DNA from: Ectothiorhodospira shaposhnikovii | GTDB lineage: Bacteria > Pseudomonadota > Gammaproteobacteria > Ectothiorhodospirales > Ectothiorhodospiraceae | Length of the DNA: 64,000 bases | NCBI RefSeq assembly: GCF_022227765.1 | Contig: NZ_JAJMLZ010000004.1 | Location: forward strand, 231,333 to 295,332 | Direction of reading: 5' to 3' | Shown here: piece by piece, positions 11,209-19,570 of the stretch | How positions within the stretch are numbered: the stretch's first letter is position 1 | How the letters are laid out: the number at the start of each line of letters is the position of its first letter | Notes under the pieces: model-generated | Told to the model about the DNA's origin: nothing | What the model saw: only the letters and a program-made list of their open reading frames with translations | Databases searched by the model: none | Made by a program: the position numbers and the translations under genes

Positions 11209-12402
11209 ATGCGAGATATCCTGGTCATCAACAGCGGCTCTTCCAGTCTCAAGTTTGCGCTGCTGGGGTGGGGAGGGGATCTGTCACTGGACGGTTTTTC
11301 CGTCCATTACCAGGGGCACTTCTCCGGATTGGGCGGGCGGCAGGCACGGCTGTCGATTCGGGATGGCCAGGGAGCGGTCATCCGTGATGATCACCTGATC
11401 GCGGATGTCGATCAGTATGACCATGCCGCTGCGCTTTCAGAACTGCTGAACTGGATGGATGCGTTGCCCGATGCCGGCCGGATCAGTGCCATTGGCCACC
11501 GCATCGTCCATGGAGGACGGCATTATCGCGAGCCGGTCCGCCTGGACGAAGGGGTGCTGAAGGATCTGGAAACGTTGATTCCGCTGGCGCCATTGCATCA
11601 GCCTCATGGTCTGGCACCGGTGCGTAGCCTGTTCACGCTACGACCGGACGTGCCCCAGGTAGCCTGCTTCGACACCAGTTTTCACACCACTCAGGCACCG
11701 GTTGCCCAGGCTTTTGCCTTGCCCCGGCATCTGACCGAAGCGGGATTGATCCGGTATGGTTTTCACGGTCTTTCCTATGATTACATCAGCCGGCGTCTGC
11801 CCGATCATCTGGGCACGTTGGAGACGGGCCGGGTCGTAGCCGCTCATCTGGGCAATGGCGCGAGCCTGTGTGCCATCCGGGACGGTGCCAGCGTGGCTTC
11901 CACCATGGGATTTACCGCGCTGGACGGGCTGCCGATGGGAACCCGCTGCGGAACCATCGATCCCGGTGTGGTACTCCATCTGCTGACCCACGAGAACATG
12001 TCACCCGCGCAAGTGAGTGATCTGTTGTACAGACAATCAGGATTGCTGGGGGTATCGGGTGTCAGTGCCGACATGCGTGACCTGATTCAAAGTCCGGTAC
12101 CCGCGGCCAGGGAAGCGGTGGAACTGTTCTCCTATCGCATCATCCGGGAAATCGGCAGTCTCGCGGCCGCGTTGGAGGGGCTGGACCATCTGGTCTTCAC
12201 GGCGGGTATCGGTGAACATGCCGCGCCGGTTCGGGCTATGGTGTGTCAGGGATGTGAGTGGCTGGGGGTTCGCATTGATGAGGCACGCAACGAGTGTGGC
12301 GAGATACGCATCAGCATGGATGACAGCCCTGTCGGGGTATGGGTCATTCCCACCGATGAGGAGCGCATGATTGCCTGGCATGCCGCCCGCTGTTGTCTCT
12401 GA
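11209..12402 (+). CDS. ackA: Acetate/propionate/butyrate kinase family
   Basis: The protein is 397 aa, the normal length. The family motifs are complete: VINSGSSSLKFAL, AIGHRIVHGGRHY, CFDTSFHTTQAP, RYGFHGLSYDYIS, AAHLGNGASLCAI, TMGFTALDGLPMGTRCG and FTAGIGEHAAPVRA. It interconverts acyl phosphate plus ADP with the free acid plus ATP. It is the last gene of the fabI operon and follows the MaoC-Pta fusion by 4 bp, so the two should form a Pta-AckA pair. Acetate is the default substrate, but propionate or butyrate is possible. Confidence 0.94.
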   Translation: MRDILVINSGSSSLKFALLGWGGDLSLDGFSVHYQGHFSGLGGRQARLSIRDGQGAVIRDDHLIADVDQYDHAAALSELLNWMDALPDAGRISAIGHRIVHGGRHYREPVRLDEGVLKDLETLIPLAPLHQPHGLAPVRSLFTLRPDVPQVACFDTSFHTTQAPVAQAFALPRHLTEAGLIRYGFHGLSYDYISRRLPDHLGTLETGRVVAAHLGNGASLCAIRDGASVASTMGFTALDGLPMGTRCGTIDPGVVLHLLTHENMSPAQVSDLLYRQSGLLGVSGVSADMRDLIQSPVPAAREAVELFSYRIIREIGSLAAALEGLDHLVFTAGIGEHAAPVRAMVCQGCEWLGVRIDEARNECGEIRISMDDSPVGVWVIPTDEERMIAWHAARCCL

Positions 12403-12543
12403 TGTTCAAGGAAAAACAGCGCAGTCTTGACTAGACTTGGGTGACCGGCTTGAACGGTGTGGACCGTGGCGGCCGGTCACATTGGATATCAGAACCAATA
12501 AATCAGCCGCCGACCTCGTGGTCGGGGGGCGAGGAGTCTAGTC

Positions 12544-12750
12544 ATGAGCGTTTACAAGGTCATTGAACTGATTGGAACCAGTGAAAAGTCCTGGGAAGAT
12601 GCCGCCGCCCAGGCCGTGGCCAAGGCCCGATCCAGCTTGCGTGAACTGCGCATCGTGGAAGTCAACAAATTGGACATGAGACTGGATGAAGCCGGCAATA
12701 TCGTGTGCTATCGAGCCCGCTTGAACGTCTCCTTCAAGTACGAAGAATAA
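12544..12750 (+). CDS. Dodecin (flavin-storage protein)
   Basis: The protein is 68 aa, the standard dodecin length. It begins MSVYKVIELIGTSEKSWEDAAA and continues with two strands (LRELRIVEVNKLDMRL and YRARLNVSFKYE), which is the beta-alpha-beta-beta dodecin fold that assembles into hollow dodecamers binding FMN or riboflavin. A GAGGAG ribosome site lies about 9 bp upstream of the ATG. It stands alone, 141 bp after ackA. Hairpins that could end its transcript lie downstream. Confidence 0.93.
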   Translation: MSVYKVIELIGTSEKSWEDAAAQAVAKARSSLRELRIVEVNKLDMRLDEAGNIVCYRARLNVSFKYEE

Positions 12751-12790
12751 GTACCGCCCCGCGGATTGCCTGTTTTTCCCATCACATGGC

Positions 12791-12849
12791 AGCGCGGACC
12801 GCTCTTGGTCCGTCTGCGCCTCGGACCCGGCGAGCACCGCTTGCCGGGT
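12791..12849. terminator. Two hairpins between dodecin and the RAYT gene
   Basis: A stem at 12825-12835 and 12839-12849 (ACCCGGCGAGC with GCTTGCCGGGT, one G-U pair, loop ACC) follows a weaker one around GGACC/GGTCC at about 12795-12813. There is no clear U run, so these may be imperfect terminators for convergent genes or a REP-like relic of the neighbouring transposase. Confidence 0.4.
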
Positions 12850-12892
12850 ATTATCCTCTCATCCGGTCACCTGACAGAAATCAGACTTCTGT

Positions 12893-14053
12893 TCAGGCTG
12901 CCTTTGCCTGAAACACCTGCCTTGCCATGGCAATTCCCCGCATCCGCCGCCGTCTCCGGCGCTGAGCCAGTGCCGACAAGGTATCCGCGGTACCGATGAC
13001 AGGGCCGAAGGTTTTCAACAGATGGTCGGCATGGCGGAGGAACTGCTGCGGTTCCATGCCGAGTTTGACCAGCAATCCGGGCGTCTTGTCCGCGATGAAG
13101 CCCCGTTTCATCGGATGTACGCATCGTCCCAGAGTTTCAGTCAACTCGAAATAATCCTCCAGTGAAAAAGGAATGCCGTGTTGCAATCCAGCCTCCGATG
13201 CCTCAAAGGGCATCAGTGATGCCTGGGTGATGTTCTGCAATGATTTTTCTGGCTGTAAGGGACCGCTTTCACTCGCGTGGTCCCGGCGTGAACCGATCCT
13301 GAATGGGGTAGGGGAGGGGGGCATCTCAGGCTTTGATGAGGCTGGACCAAGCTTGGAGGTGTTGTCAGCGCCTCCGGTTCCGACATTGCGGTCCTTATCC
13401 GGGGTGATGGTGGCATTTCTGATTCTTCTGGCAATGGATGTGTATTCACTACGCTCCAGAGTGTCCGCAATCCCCGCCCGGATCGGGTTGAGATCCACAT
13501 AGGCCATGGCGGCCAGCAAGGCTTGTTCATCCAGCAATGCCTGGCTCTTGAAACGTCCTTCCCAGAATCGCCCTTTGACACCGTCCTCCTGATTGGCCTG
13601 TCGGGCAATGGACTCGTTCAGTACCCGCATGAACCAGGAAATGTCATGGAGACGTGCCCGATAAATTTCGGCAAGTTCCTCCACCTGGGCCATTTCAGCG
13701 GCACTCATCCGAACTCTGTCATCGGACAGATAGCGCTGGACCGGGGCAGGGCCGGTAAATAGCTGCGTCCAGCGGGTCAGAATCTGCTCCATGGTCCATC
13801 CATAGGTACGGGAGGCATCGACTCTCAGAACCACGTGATAGTGGTTGGACATTACGGCATAAGCAGCAATATCGATGGCGAAGACCGAAGATAAGGCAAG
13901 AATTCGGCCTTCAATCCAGGCTCTGCGATGCTCGTAGCTGGTGCCGGTCAGCGGATCCTTGCCGCACAGGAACGCACGGCGTACGCAGCGACTGACCAAG
14001 TGGTACCAAGGGGTCTCGTCGAGGCTGATGAGGGATGCGCGAGGTTGAGTCAT
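12893..14053 (-). CDS. REP-associated tyrosine transposase (RAYT, IS200-like Y1 family)
   Basis: The protein is 386 aa. The N-terminal half carries the Y1 transposase fold: WYHLVSRCVRRAFLCG at the start, then the metal-binding HUH-type motif SNHYHVVLRV, and later WEGRFKSQALLDEQALLAAMAYVDLNPIRAG with SEYTSI, which holds a candidate catalytic Tyr. That last block is characteristic of RAYT proteins, which are single-copy genes linked to REP palindromes rather than complete insertion sequences. The C-terminal third is low-complexity and then basic (AQRRRRRRMRGIAMARQVFQ). No flanking IS ends are visible. Related palindromic repeats occur elsewhere in this window, but whether this protein handles them is unknown. 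Confidence 0.88.
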   Translation of the reverse strand: MTQPRASLISLDETPWYHLVSRCVRRAFLCGKDPLTGTSYEHRRAWIEGRILALSSVFAIDIAAYAVMSNHYHVVLRVDASRTYGWTMEQILTRWTQLFTGPAPVQRYLSDDRVRMSAAEMAQVEELAEIYRARLHDISWFMRVLNESIARQANQEDGVKGRFWEGRFKSQALLDEQALLAAMAYVDLNPIRAGIADTLERSEYTSIARRIRNATITPDKDRNVGTGGADNTSKLGPASSKPEMPPSPTPFRIGSRRDHASESGPLQPEKSLQNITQASLMPFEASEAGLQHGIPFSLEDYFELTETLGRCVHPMKRGFIADKTPGLLVKLGMEPQQFLRHADHLLKTFGPVIGTADTLSALAQRRRRRRMRGIAMARQVFQAKAA

Positions 14054-14234
14054 GACTTAAGAATAGACCCTTTTTTAGTAACATGCAAATAAAGTGGGTG
14101 TCCTTTTAAAAAGACTAATGACATCTACACATCAAACTGTCCATAAAAAATGCGTTTCTTCAGCAAAAGAATAAGGGTAATTTTTTAAACCAGACATGAT
14201 TGGTCAGTTTCTTAAACAACAGGAGGATCGCCGC

Positions 14235-14816
14235 ATGAAACCTTTGTTCGCCCTTTCGGCTACCGTGGTATTGGTGTCAGGCATGGCGACATCTGCCCTG
14301 GCGGAGCCGGTGACCTACGAAATCGACCCCACCCATACCTTCCCTCGTTTCTCCTACAGCCACTTCGGGCTGTCCACCCAGACCAGTCAGTTCAATCAGA
14401 CTCATGGCACGGTGACCCTGGATAAGGAGGGCGGTACAGGGCAGGTGGATATCGTGATCGACATGACCTCGGTGGAAACCGGGTACACCACTTTCAACGA
14501 GCATATCCAGGGAGAAGATTTCTTCGATACCGCCAGCCATCCCGAAGCCAGATTTCAGTCCAGCCAGATCAATTTCCAGGACGGTCGCCCGGTATCCATA
14601 GACGGTCATCTGACCATGAAGGGGATCACACAGCCGGTGACCCTGGAGGTGAGTCATTTCGCCGCCATGGTCCATCCCATGCTGGAAAGACCGGCCATCG
14701 GTGCCCATGCCCATACCGTGGTAAAACGCAGCGATTTCAATGCAGACAAGTTCGTGCCCTATGTGGGAGATGAAATCACCATCAGCATCTCCATGGAGGC
14801 TGTGGTGCCCGAATAA
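14235..14816 (+). CDS. YceI family periplasmic lipocalin-like protein
   Basis: The protein is 193 aa. A signal peptide (MKPLFALSATVVLVSGMATSALA) precedes the mature sequence EPVTYEIDPTHTFPRFSYSHFGLS, the typical start of YceI domains. The beta-barrel text VDIVIDMTSVETGYTTFNEHIQGEDFFD and the conserved LTMKGITQPVTLEV follow. YceI proteins bind polyisoprenoid-type lipids or quinones in the periplasm. The ATG is backed by AGGAGGAT at 14221-14228. The upstream 180 bp are AT-rich and likely hold the promoter. A hairpin terminator follows the gene. Confidence 0.93.
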   Translation: MKPLFALSATVVLVSGMATSALAEPVTYEIDPTHTFPRFSYSHFGLSTQTSQFNQTHGTVTLDKEGGTGQVDIVIDMTSVETGYTTFNEHIQGEDFFDTASHPEARFQSSQINFQDGRPVSIDGHLTMKGITQPVTLEVSHFAAMVHPMLERPAIGAHAHTVVKRSDFNADKFVPYVGDEITISISMEAVVPE

Positions 14817-14847
14817 GCAGGGCAGGTGGGATGTATCAAATCTTTCC

Positions 14848-14873
14848 ACGGCCGGGCTTTGCCTGGCCGTTTT
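14848..14873 (+). terminator. Rho-independent terminator of the yceI gene
   Basis: A 10-bp stem with one G-U pair (ACGGCCGGGC with GCCTGGCCGT, loop TTT) is followed by TTTT, 32 bp after the yceI stop codon. Confidence 0.75.
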
Positions 14874-15035
14874 CACATGGGATGCCCCCCGACATGCATG
14901 CACAATGGCAAAGTACCTGATGTGCCAGGGTGCCGACTGTCATCAATAACCTGAAGGCCACAATCTGATACCCTTTGCAGGCTCAGGTTTTTAACCTCAT
15001 TTCAGGCTTGACAAGACAACGTGGAGGCGCAGGGC

Positions 15036-15527
15036 GTGCAGCAGAATGAACGCAGTGACATCATCGTCCGAGCAGGGGGCGGGGCTGCCATGGTGATGGC
15101 GGCATTGCTCATGGCCGGTTGCGGCCAGAAGGTCTCGGAGGAAGGGTTTTTCGGGGTCTGGACAGTGACCGGATTCACCGCCACGGATGAGGCCACGCTG
15201 ACCGACGAGCAGGCACAGGCTCTGGTAGGTCGCAAGGGCGTCTACTCGAAGCACATTGCCCACTTCGAGGAGAGTCAGTGTCTCAAGCCCGGGTATGTGG
15301 TTCACGCCCTGGGTCCGGACGCCTTTATCGAACGCTTCGGCATCACGCCGGAGGCGTTGGACTTTCCCGATGGGGACGTGACCACGGTGGAAATCACCTG
15401 TTTTGATACGCCGCTGGAAGAGCCCCTGAGCCTCCTGCCCAGAAGCGAGGAGGCGCTGGTCATCGCATGGAACGGCGTCTTCTTCGAGACTCACCGCAAG
15501 ACAGGAGCCCCCCTGTCGGCCCGCTGA
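15036..15527 (+). CDS. Lipoprotein of unknown function
   Basis: The protein is 163 aa. A lipobox LLMAGC (Cys at residue 29) follows a short hydrophobic stretch, so it is likely lipid-anchored. The mature part, GQKVSEEGFFGVWTVTGFTATDEATLTDEQAQALVG, has no family I recognise, although GxWxVTGF starts are seen in small lipocalin-like or META-type folds. I chose the GTG at 15036 because GGAGG lies 8 bp before it; a GTG five codons upstream and an ATG within the hydrophobic stretch are less suitable. It is convergent with the phasin gene. Confidence 0.7.
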   Translation: MQQNERSDIIVRAGGGAAMVMAALLMAGCGQKVSEEGFFGVWTVTGFTATDEATLTDEQAQALVGRKGVYSKHIAHFEESQCLKPGYVVHALGPDAFIERFGITPEALDFPDGDVTTVEITCFDTPLEEPLSLLPRSEEALVIAWNGVFFETHRKTGAPLSAR

Positions 15528-15547
15528 TGCGGGCTGGGGTGCAGGAT

Positions 15548-15582
15548 AAAAAAACGCCCATCCGATGAAAATCGGATGGGCG
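15548..15582 (-). terminator. Rho-independent terminator of the phasin gene
   Basis: A perfect 12-bp stem (15555-15566 with 15571-15582, loop GAAA) is flanked on its left by seven A residues, which read as a U run on the minus strand. It lies about 75 bp past the phasin stop codon. Confidence 0.88.
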
Positions 15583-15657
15583 CAGGGATCAAGCGGATAG
15601 GAGAAGACAACTTCAACGGGCGGCCCTGCCCATGACACAATCCTGGTCTGAAGCGAA

Positions 15658-16032
15658 TCAGGCGCTCTTGCGGGCCTTGGCGGGCTCGATGCTGGTGACG
15701 GTGGCCAGACCTTCTTCGCTGAGCTTCTGCACTTCTTCGGCATAACCGCGCTGCAGTTCCACCAGTTCATTGGTGTCCTTGGCCACCTTCTCGCTCAGAG
15801 ACTTGGTGGCTTCGGCCTGGGCACTCACGTAGGCCTGCAGGCTCTTGGGGTCGGTCACGGTCTGCAGGGCACGCATCTGCTCGATGGTGATCTCGGAATA
15901 GCTGCGGAACATGCTGATCTGGTATTCAACCAGCTTGGCCACGTGATCCAGGGTCGCATTGTTGAACTTGCGCACAGGACCGGCCATCTTTTCGAACTGT
16001 TCCTGATTCATATTGAAGAATTCGTTGTACAT
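15658..16032 (-). CDS. Phasin family protein (polyhydroxyalkanoate granule-associated)
   Basis: The protein is 124 aa. It begins MYNEFFNMNQEQFEKMAGPVRKFNNATLDHVAKLVEYQ, then a helical run (SEITIEQMRALQTVTDPKSLQAYVSAQAEATKSLSEKVAKD) typical of the phasin_2 family, and ends in a lysine/alanine tail EPAKARKSA. Phasins coat polyester storage granules and control their size. The ATG is preceded by AAGGAG. A good promoter lies 60-90 bp upstream and a strong terminator downstream, so the gene is monocistronic and probably highly expressed. No PHA synthase lies in this window. Similar short phasins exist in species that do not make PHA, so storage is likely but not certain. Confidence 0.9.
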   Translation of the reverse strand: MYNEFFNMNQEQFEKMAGPVRKFNNATLDHVAKLVEYQISMFRSYSEITIEQMRALQTVTDPKSLQAYVSAQAEATKSLSEKVAKDTNELVELQRGYAEEVQKLSEEGLATVTSIEPAKARKSA

Positions 16033-16093
16033 GGCAAATCTCCTTGAGATGGGTTTGCCAAGGATGGGCGGATTCCCACCCTTGTTGCGTCGC

Positions 16094-16122
16094 AGCATAG
16101 CGCACTTTTTTGTGCGGTGCAA
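16094..16122 (-). promoter_or_regulatory. Sigma-70-type promoter of the phasin gene with palindrome in the spacer
   Basis: On the minus strand a TTGCAC box (16122-16117) is separated by exactly 17 bp from TATGCT (16099-16094). The spacer contains the inverted repeat CGCAC-AAAAAA-GTGCG. The placement between the two boxes suggests an operator, for example for a PhaR-type repressor; that part is inference. Confidence 0.65.
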
Positions 16123-16274
16123 CATTTTCAATCAAACACCAGCGCCACGCGGAAACATAAATACCGTAAGAATTGGATGCATAATAGGCAGAGTCGAAGT
16201 ATTTTTGTGATCAGTCAATGTCCGGCGGATCGGCCACCCGCAAACCGGCGGCCGACCGGTTATCAGGAAAACCG

Positions 16275-16973
16275 ATGATGAATAACAGCATCACAGTCCG
16301 ACGCACCCTGGTGGGTATTCTGATCTTCGATCAGGTGGAAGTCCTCGACTTTGCAGGTCCGTTCGAGGTGTTTGCCACCACCCGGCTGGATGAGTCCAGA
16401 CGCGCCGAAACGGAATCCCCCTTCGACATACGGCTGATTGCCGAACACAAGCGTCCCATCACCACCACGGGCGGCATGATGGTACTGCCGCACCATGACT
16501 TCACCGATTGCCCGGAACTGGACATTCTGGTGGTACCGGGAGGGAAGGGGGCCCGTCGCGAGATCAACAATTCCGTCCTGATGAACTGGATCAGGGAGCG
16601 CTCTGATGGCTTATCCCTGCTGGCGGGTGTCTGTACCGGTGCCATGCTGCTGGGCAAGGCCGGCCTGCTGGACGGTCTGCGGGCCACCACCCACTGGCGC
16701 TCCCTCGACTGGATGCGGGATTCATTTCCGGAGGTGATGGTGGTGGAAGACGAATTTGTTGTGGATGCCGGCTCCGTCATTACCTCGGCAGGGATCTCCG
16801 CCGGCATCGACATGGCCCTGCAACTGGTCCTGCGTTATCACGGCCAGGACGTGGCTCGCGCCGCCGCCCGCTACATGGAGTATCCATTTCCGGAAAACAG
16901 CCGTAGGAGAGTGCTCGAAGGCCTGAAACCGCCCACCCAGCACGCTTCCAACGGCGAACGACGCGTCAACTAG
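16275..16973 (+). CDS. DJ-1/PfpI family protein (class I glutamine amidotransferase-like)
   Basis: The protein is 232 aa. It opens VGILIFDQVEVLDFAGPFEVFATT and carries the nucleophile elbow LLAGVCTGAMLLGKAGLLDGLRATTHW, with the cysteine after GV, followed by DAGSVITSAGISAGIDMALQLVLR. This is the form of the family seen in isonitrile hydratases and in the N-terminal half of GlxA-type AraC regulators, here without any DNA-binding domain. The reaction is not known. The ATG pair at 16275/16278 follows AGGAAA. A hairpin lies between it and the convergent maeB. Confidence 0.87.
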   Translation: MMNNSITVRRTLVGILIFDQVEVLDFAGPFEVFATTRLDESRRAETESPFDIRLIAEHKRPITTTGGMMVLPHHDFTDCPELDILVVPGGKGARREINNSVLMNWIRERSDGLSLLAGVCTGAMLLGKAGLLDGLRATTHWRSLDWMRDSFPEVMVVEDEFVVDAGSVITSAGISAGIDMALQLVLRYHGQDVARAAARYMEYPFPENSRRRVLEGLKPPTQHASNGERRVN

Positions 16974-16995
16974 ATTCCGGTAACGGCGGCATTTC

Positions 16996-17032
16996 CCGTT
17001 CCAGCGCCCGTAAAATCAGGGTGCTGGAACGG
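16996..17032. terminator. Hairpin between convergent DJ-1/PfpI and maeB genes
   Basis: A 10-bp perfect stem (CCGTTCCAGC with GCTGGAACGG) extends by four more pairs towards a 9-nt loop. There is no U run on either strand. The position between two convergent genes suggests a shared terminator. Confidence 0.5.
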
Positions 17033-17053
17033 AAAGAGCAGGGTAGGGCGGGG

Positions 17054-19366
17054 TCAGCGCTGCATGGGATCCCGCTGCTGTGCCTGGCGGCTATCCGCCT
17101 GATTGGCATCCACCACCGCCAGCGCCGTCATGTTGACCAAGCGCCGCACGGACGCGGTTTCATTGAGGATGTGCACGGGCCTGGCGGAGCCCAGCAGGAT
17201 CGGCCCCACGCTGATGCCTTCACCGCTGGCCGCCTTGAGCAGGTTGAACGAGATGTTGGCGGCATCGATGTTGGGCATCACCAGCAGATTGGCCTCGCCC
17301 TTGAGGCGGCACCCCTGGATGAGCTGATCACGGATCTCTTCCTTGAGGGCGGCATCGGCGTGCATTTCCCCGTCCACTTCCAGATTCGGGTCCATTTGTT
17401 CCAGCAGGGCCCGGGCGCGACTCATCTTGCGCGCCCCTTCGGAGGGCACACTGCCGAAATTGGAATGGGAAACCAGGGCTACCTTGGGAGCCAGACCGAA
17501 GTTGCGCACTTCCTCCGCCGCCATCAAAGTGATCTCGGCAATGGTTTCCGCGTCCGGATTTTCATTGACATAGGTGTCGCACAGGAAGAGGGTGCGATGG
17601 GGCAGCATCAGCAGGTTCATGGTGGCGAAGGTCCGAACCCCGGGGGCCAGGCCGATCACGTCTTCGATGAATTTCAGGTGATAGGCGTGCTGGCCCACCA
17701 TGCCGCAGACCATGGCGTCCGCATCTCCCGTGCGCAGCAGCATGGCGCTGATCAGGGTGTTGTTGCTGCGGATGCGGTACTTGGCGATGTCCGGCGTGAT
17801 GCCCTTGCGGCCCATGATCTGGTGATATTCACTCCACAGGGTACGGAAGCGGGCGTCGGAAGCCGGATTCACCAGCTCAAAATCCTCGCCTGGGCGCAGG
17901 TTCAGGCCGATGCGCTCGATGCGGGACTCTATCACTTCGGGCCGACCCACCACGATGGGCTGGGCCAGCCCTTCTTCCAGCACCGTCTGCACGGCACGCA
18001 GCACCCGCTCGTCTTCGCCTTCGGCATAGATGACCCGCCGTGGGGCCGCCTTGGCGGCGGCAAATACCGGTTTCATCACAAACCCGGACTGGTAGACAAA
18101 GTTGTTCAGATGATCCCGATAGGTCCACAGCTCCTCGATGGGGGCAGTGGCCACCCCAGAATCCATCGCGGCCTTGGCCACCATGGGGGCGATCTTGACG
18201 ATCAGTCGTGGATCAAAGGGTTTGGGGATCAGATAGGAAGGCCCAAACCGCAGCCCTTCATCCCCATAGGCCTTGGCCACCACGTCGGAAGGCTCCGCCC
18301 GGGCCAGTTCCGCCAGGGCCCTGACCGCGGCAATCTGCATTTCCTTGGTGATGGTGGTCGCGCCCACATCCAGGGCACCCCGGAAGATGAAGGGGAAGCA
18401 CAAGACGTTATTGACCTGGTTCGGATAGTCGGATCGTCCGGTGGCCATCATGGCGTCATCCCGTACCTCCATGACTTCCTCGGGCAGGATCTCCGGGTCC
18501 GGATTCGCCAGCGCCAGGATCAGCGGATTGGGGGCCATGCGGGCCACCATGTCCTGTTTGAGCACGCCACCGGCGGAAAGCCCCAGAAAGACGTCGGCAC
18601 CGTCGATGATCTCGCCCAGAGTCCTGGCCTCGGTGTCCTTGGCATAGCGTTCCTTGAAACTGTCCATCTCTTCGGGGCGTCCCTTGTAGACGACGCCGTG
18701 AATGTCCGTCACCCAGATGTTGTCCTCCGGCATACCCATAGTGACCAGCAGATCCAGGCAGGCGAGGGCGGCGGCACCTGCACCAGAGGTGACCAGCTTG
18801 ATGCTGCTCAGTTCCTTGCGGGTGAGCTGCATGGCATTAAGCACAGTGGCAGCCACCACGATGGCAGTACCATGCTGGTCATCGTGAAAGACGGGGATCT
18901 TCATCCGCTCCCGTAGTTTGCGCTCGATGTAGAAGCATTCCGGAGCCTTGATGTCTTCCAGATTGATGCCGCCGAAGGTGGGCTCCATGGCGGCGATGAT
19001 GTCCACCAGCTTGTCCGGGTCAAGTTCGTCCAATTCGATGTCGAAGACGTCGATATTGGCGAATTTTTTGAACAACACACCTTTACCTTCCATTACCGGC
19101 TTGGCTGCCAGGGGACCGACGGCGCCCAGCCCCAGCACGGCCGTGCCGTTGGTCACCACGCCCACCAGATTGGCCCGTGCGGTCAGGCGTCCCACCTGAC
19201 CCGGATCTTTGGCGATCAGCCGTGAGGCGGCCGCCACACCGGGAGAATAGGCCAGAGCGAGATCGCGCTGGTTGGTCAGACCCTTGGTGGGCACGACCGA
19301 GATCTTTCCGGGGGTGGGGAAATAGTGGTAGTCCAGTGCGGCCTGGTCCAGCGAGCTTTTATCCAT
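17054..19366 (-). CDS. maeB: NADP-dependent malic enzyme MaeB (malic enzyme-phosphotransacetylase fusion)
   Basis: The protein is 770 aa, the normal length for MaeB. The N-terminal half is malic enzyme: [48 protein letters not shown], then [15 protein letters not shown] and the Rossmann region [16 protein letters not shown]. The C-terminal third (about 430-770) is a phosphotransacetylase-like domain ([41 protein letters not shown]). It decarboxylates malate to pyruvate and makes NADPH; in E. coli the Pta-like part is regulatory and senses acetyl-CoA. NADPH supply fits with the lipid and storage genes nearby, but this is inference. The 200-bp leader includes an AT-rich stretch that may hold its promoter. 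Confidence 0.95.
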   Translation of the reverse strand: MDKSSLDQAALDYHYFPTPGKISVVPTKGLTNQRDLALAYSPGVAAASRLIAKDPGQVGRLTARANLVGVVTNGTAVLGLGAVGPLAAKPVMEGKGVLFKKFANIDVFDIELDELDPDKLVDIIAAMEPTFGGINLEDIKAPECFYIERKLRERMKIPVFHDDQHGTAIVVAATVLNAMQLTRKELSSIKLVTSGAGAAALACLDLLVTMGMPEDNIWVTDIHGVVYKGRPEEMDSFKERYAKDTEARTLGEIIDGADVFLGLSAGGVLKQDMVARMAPNPLILALANPDPEILPEEVMEVRDDAMMATGRSDYPNQVNNVLCFPFIFRGALDVGATTITKEMQIAAVRALAELARAEPSDVVAKAYGDEGLRFGPSYLIPKPFDPRLIVKIAPMVAKAAMDSGVATAPIEELWTYRDHLNNFVYQSGFVMKPVFAAAKAAPRRVIYAEGEDERVLRAVQTVLEEGLAQPIVVGRPEVIESRIERIGLNLRPGEDFELVNPASDARFRTLWSEYHQIMGRKGITPDIAKYRIRSNNTLISAMLLRTGDADAMVCGMVGQHAYHLKFIEDVIGLAPGVRTFATMNLLMLPHRTLFLCDTYVNENPDAETIAEITLMAAEEVRNFGLAPKVALVSHSNFGSVPSEGARKMSRARALLEQMDPNLEVDGEMHADAALKEEIRDQLIQGCRLKGEANLLVMPNIDAANISFNLLKAASGEGISVGPILLGSARPVHILNETASVRRLVNMTALAVVDANQADSRQAQQRDPMQR

Positions 19367-19570
19367 GGGGGCGATGGATCTCCGGTACGGGTCTTGAAAT
19401 CGGGAAGCGGACTATTATCCGACTTTTAAAGTGTCTGTGGGAGCCGATACAGCAGCTTTGCAACTGATCGATGTGGTCAGCCAGCCATCCAGGCTAGAAC
19501 CCGTTCTTGTTTGGGAGCCGATGTACTCCTTGGTTGAGAACATTATTTAACATAATATACATTATGCGAA

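Noticed and set aside
17021..18916. A 631-codon open frame antisense to maeB
   Set aside because: The same artefact as for acnB: no recognisable domain, and the sense strand holds a complete MaeB.
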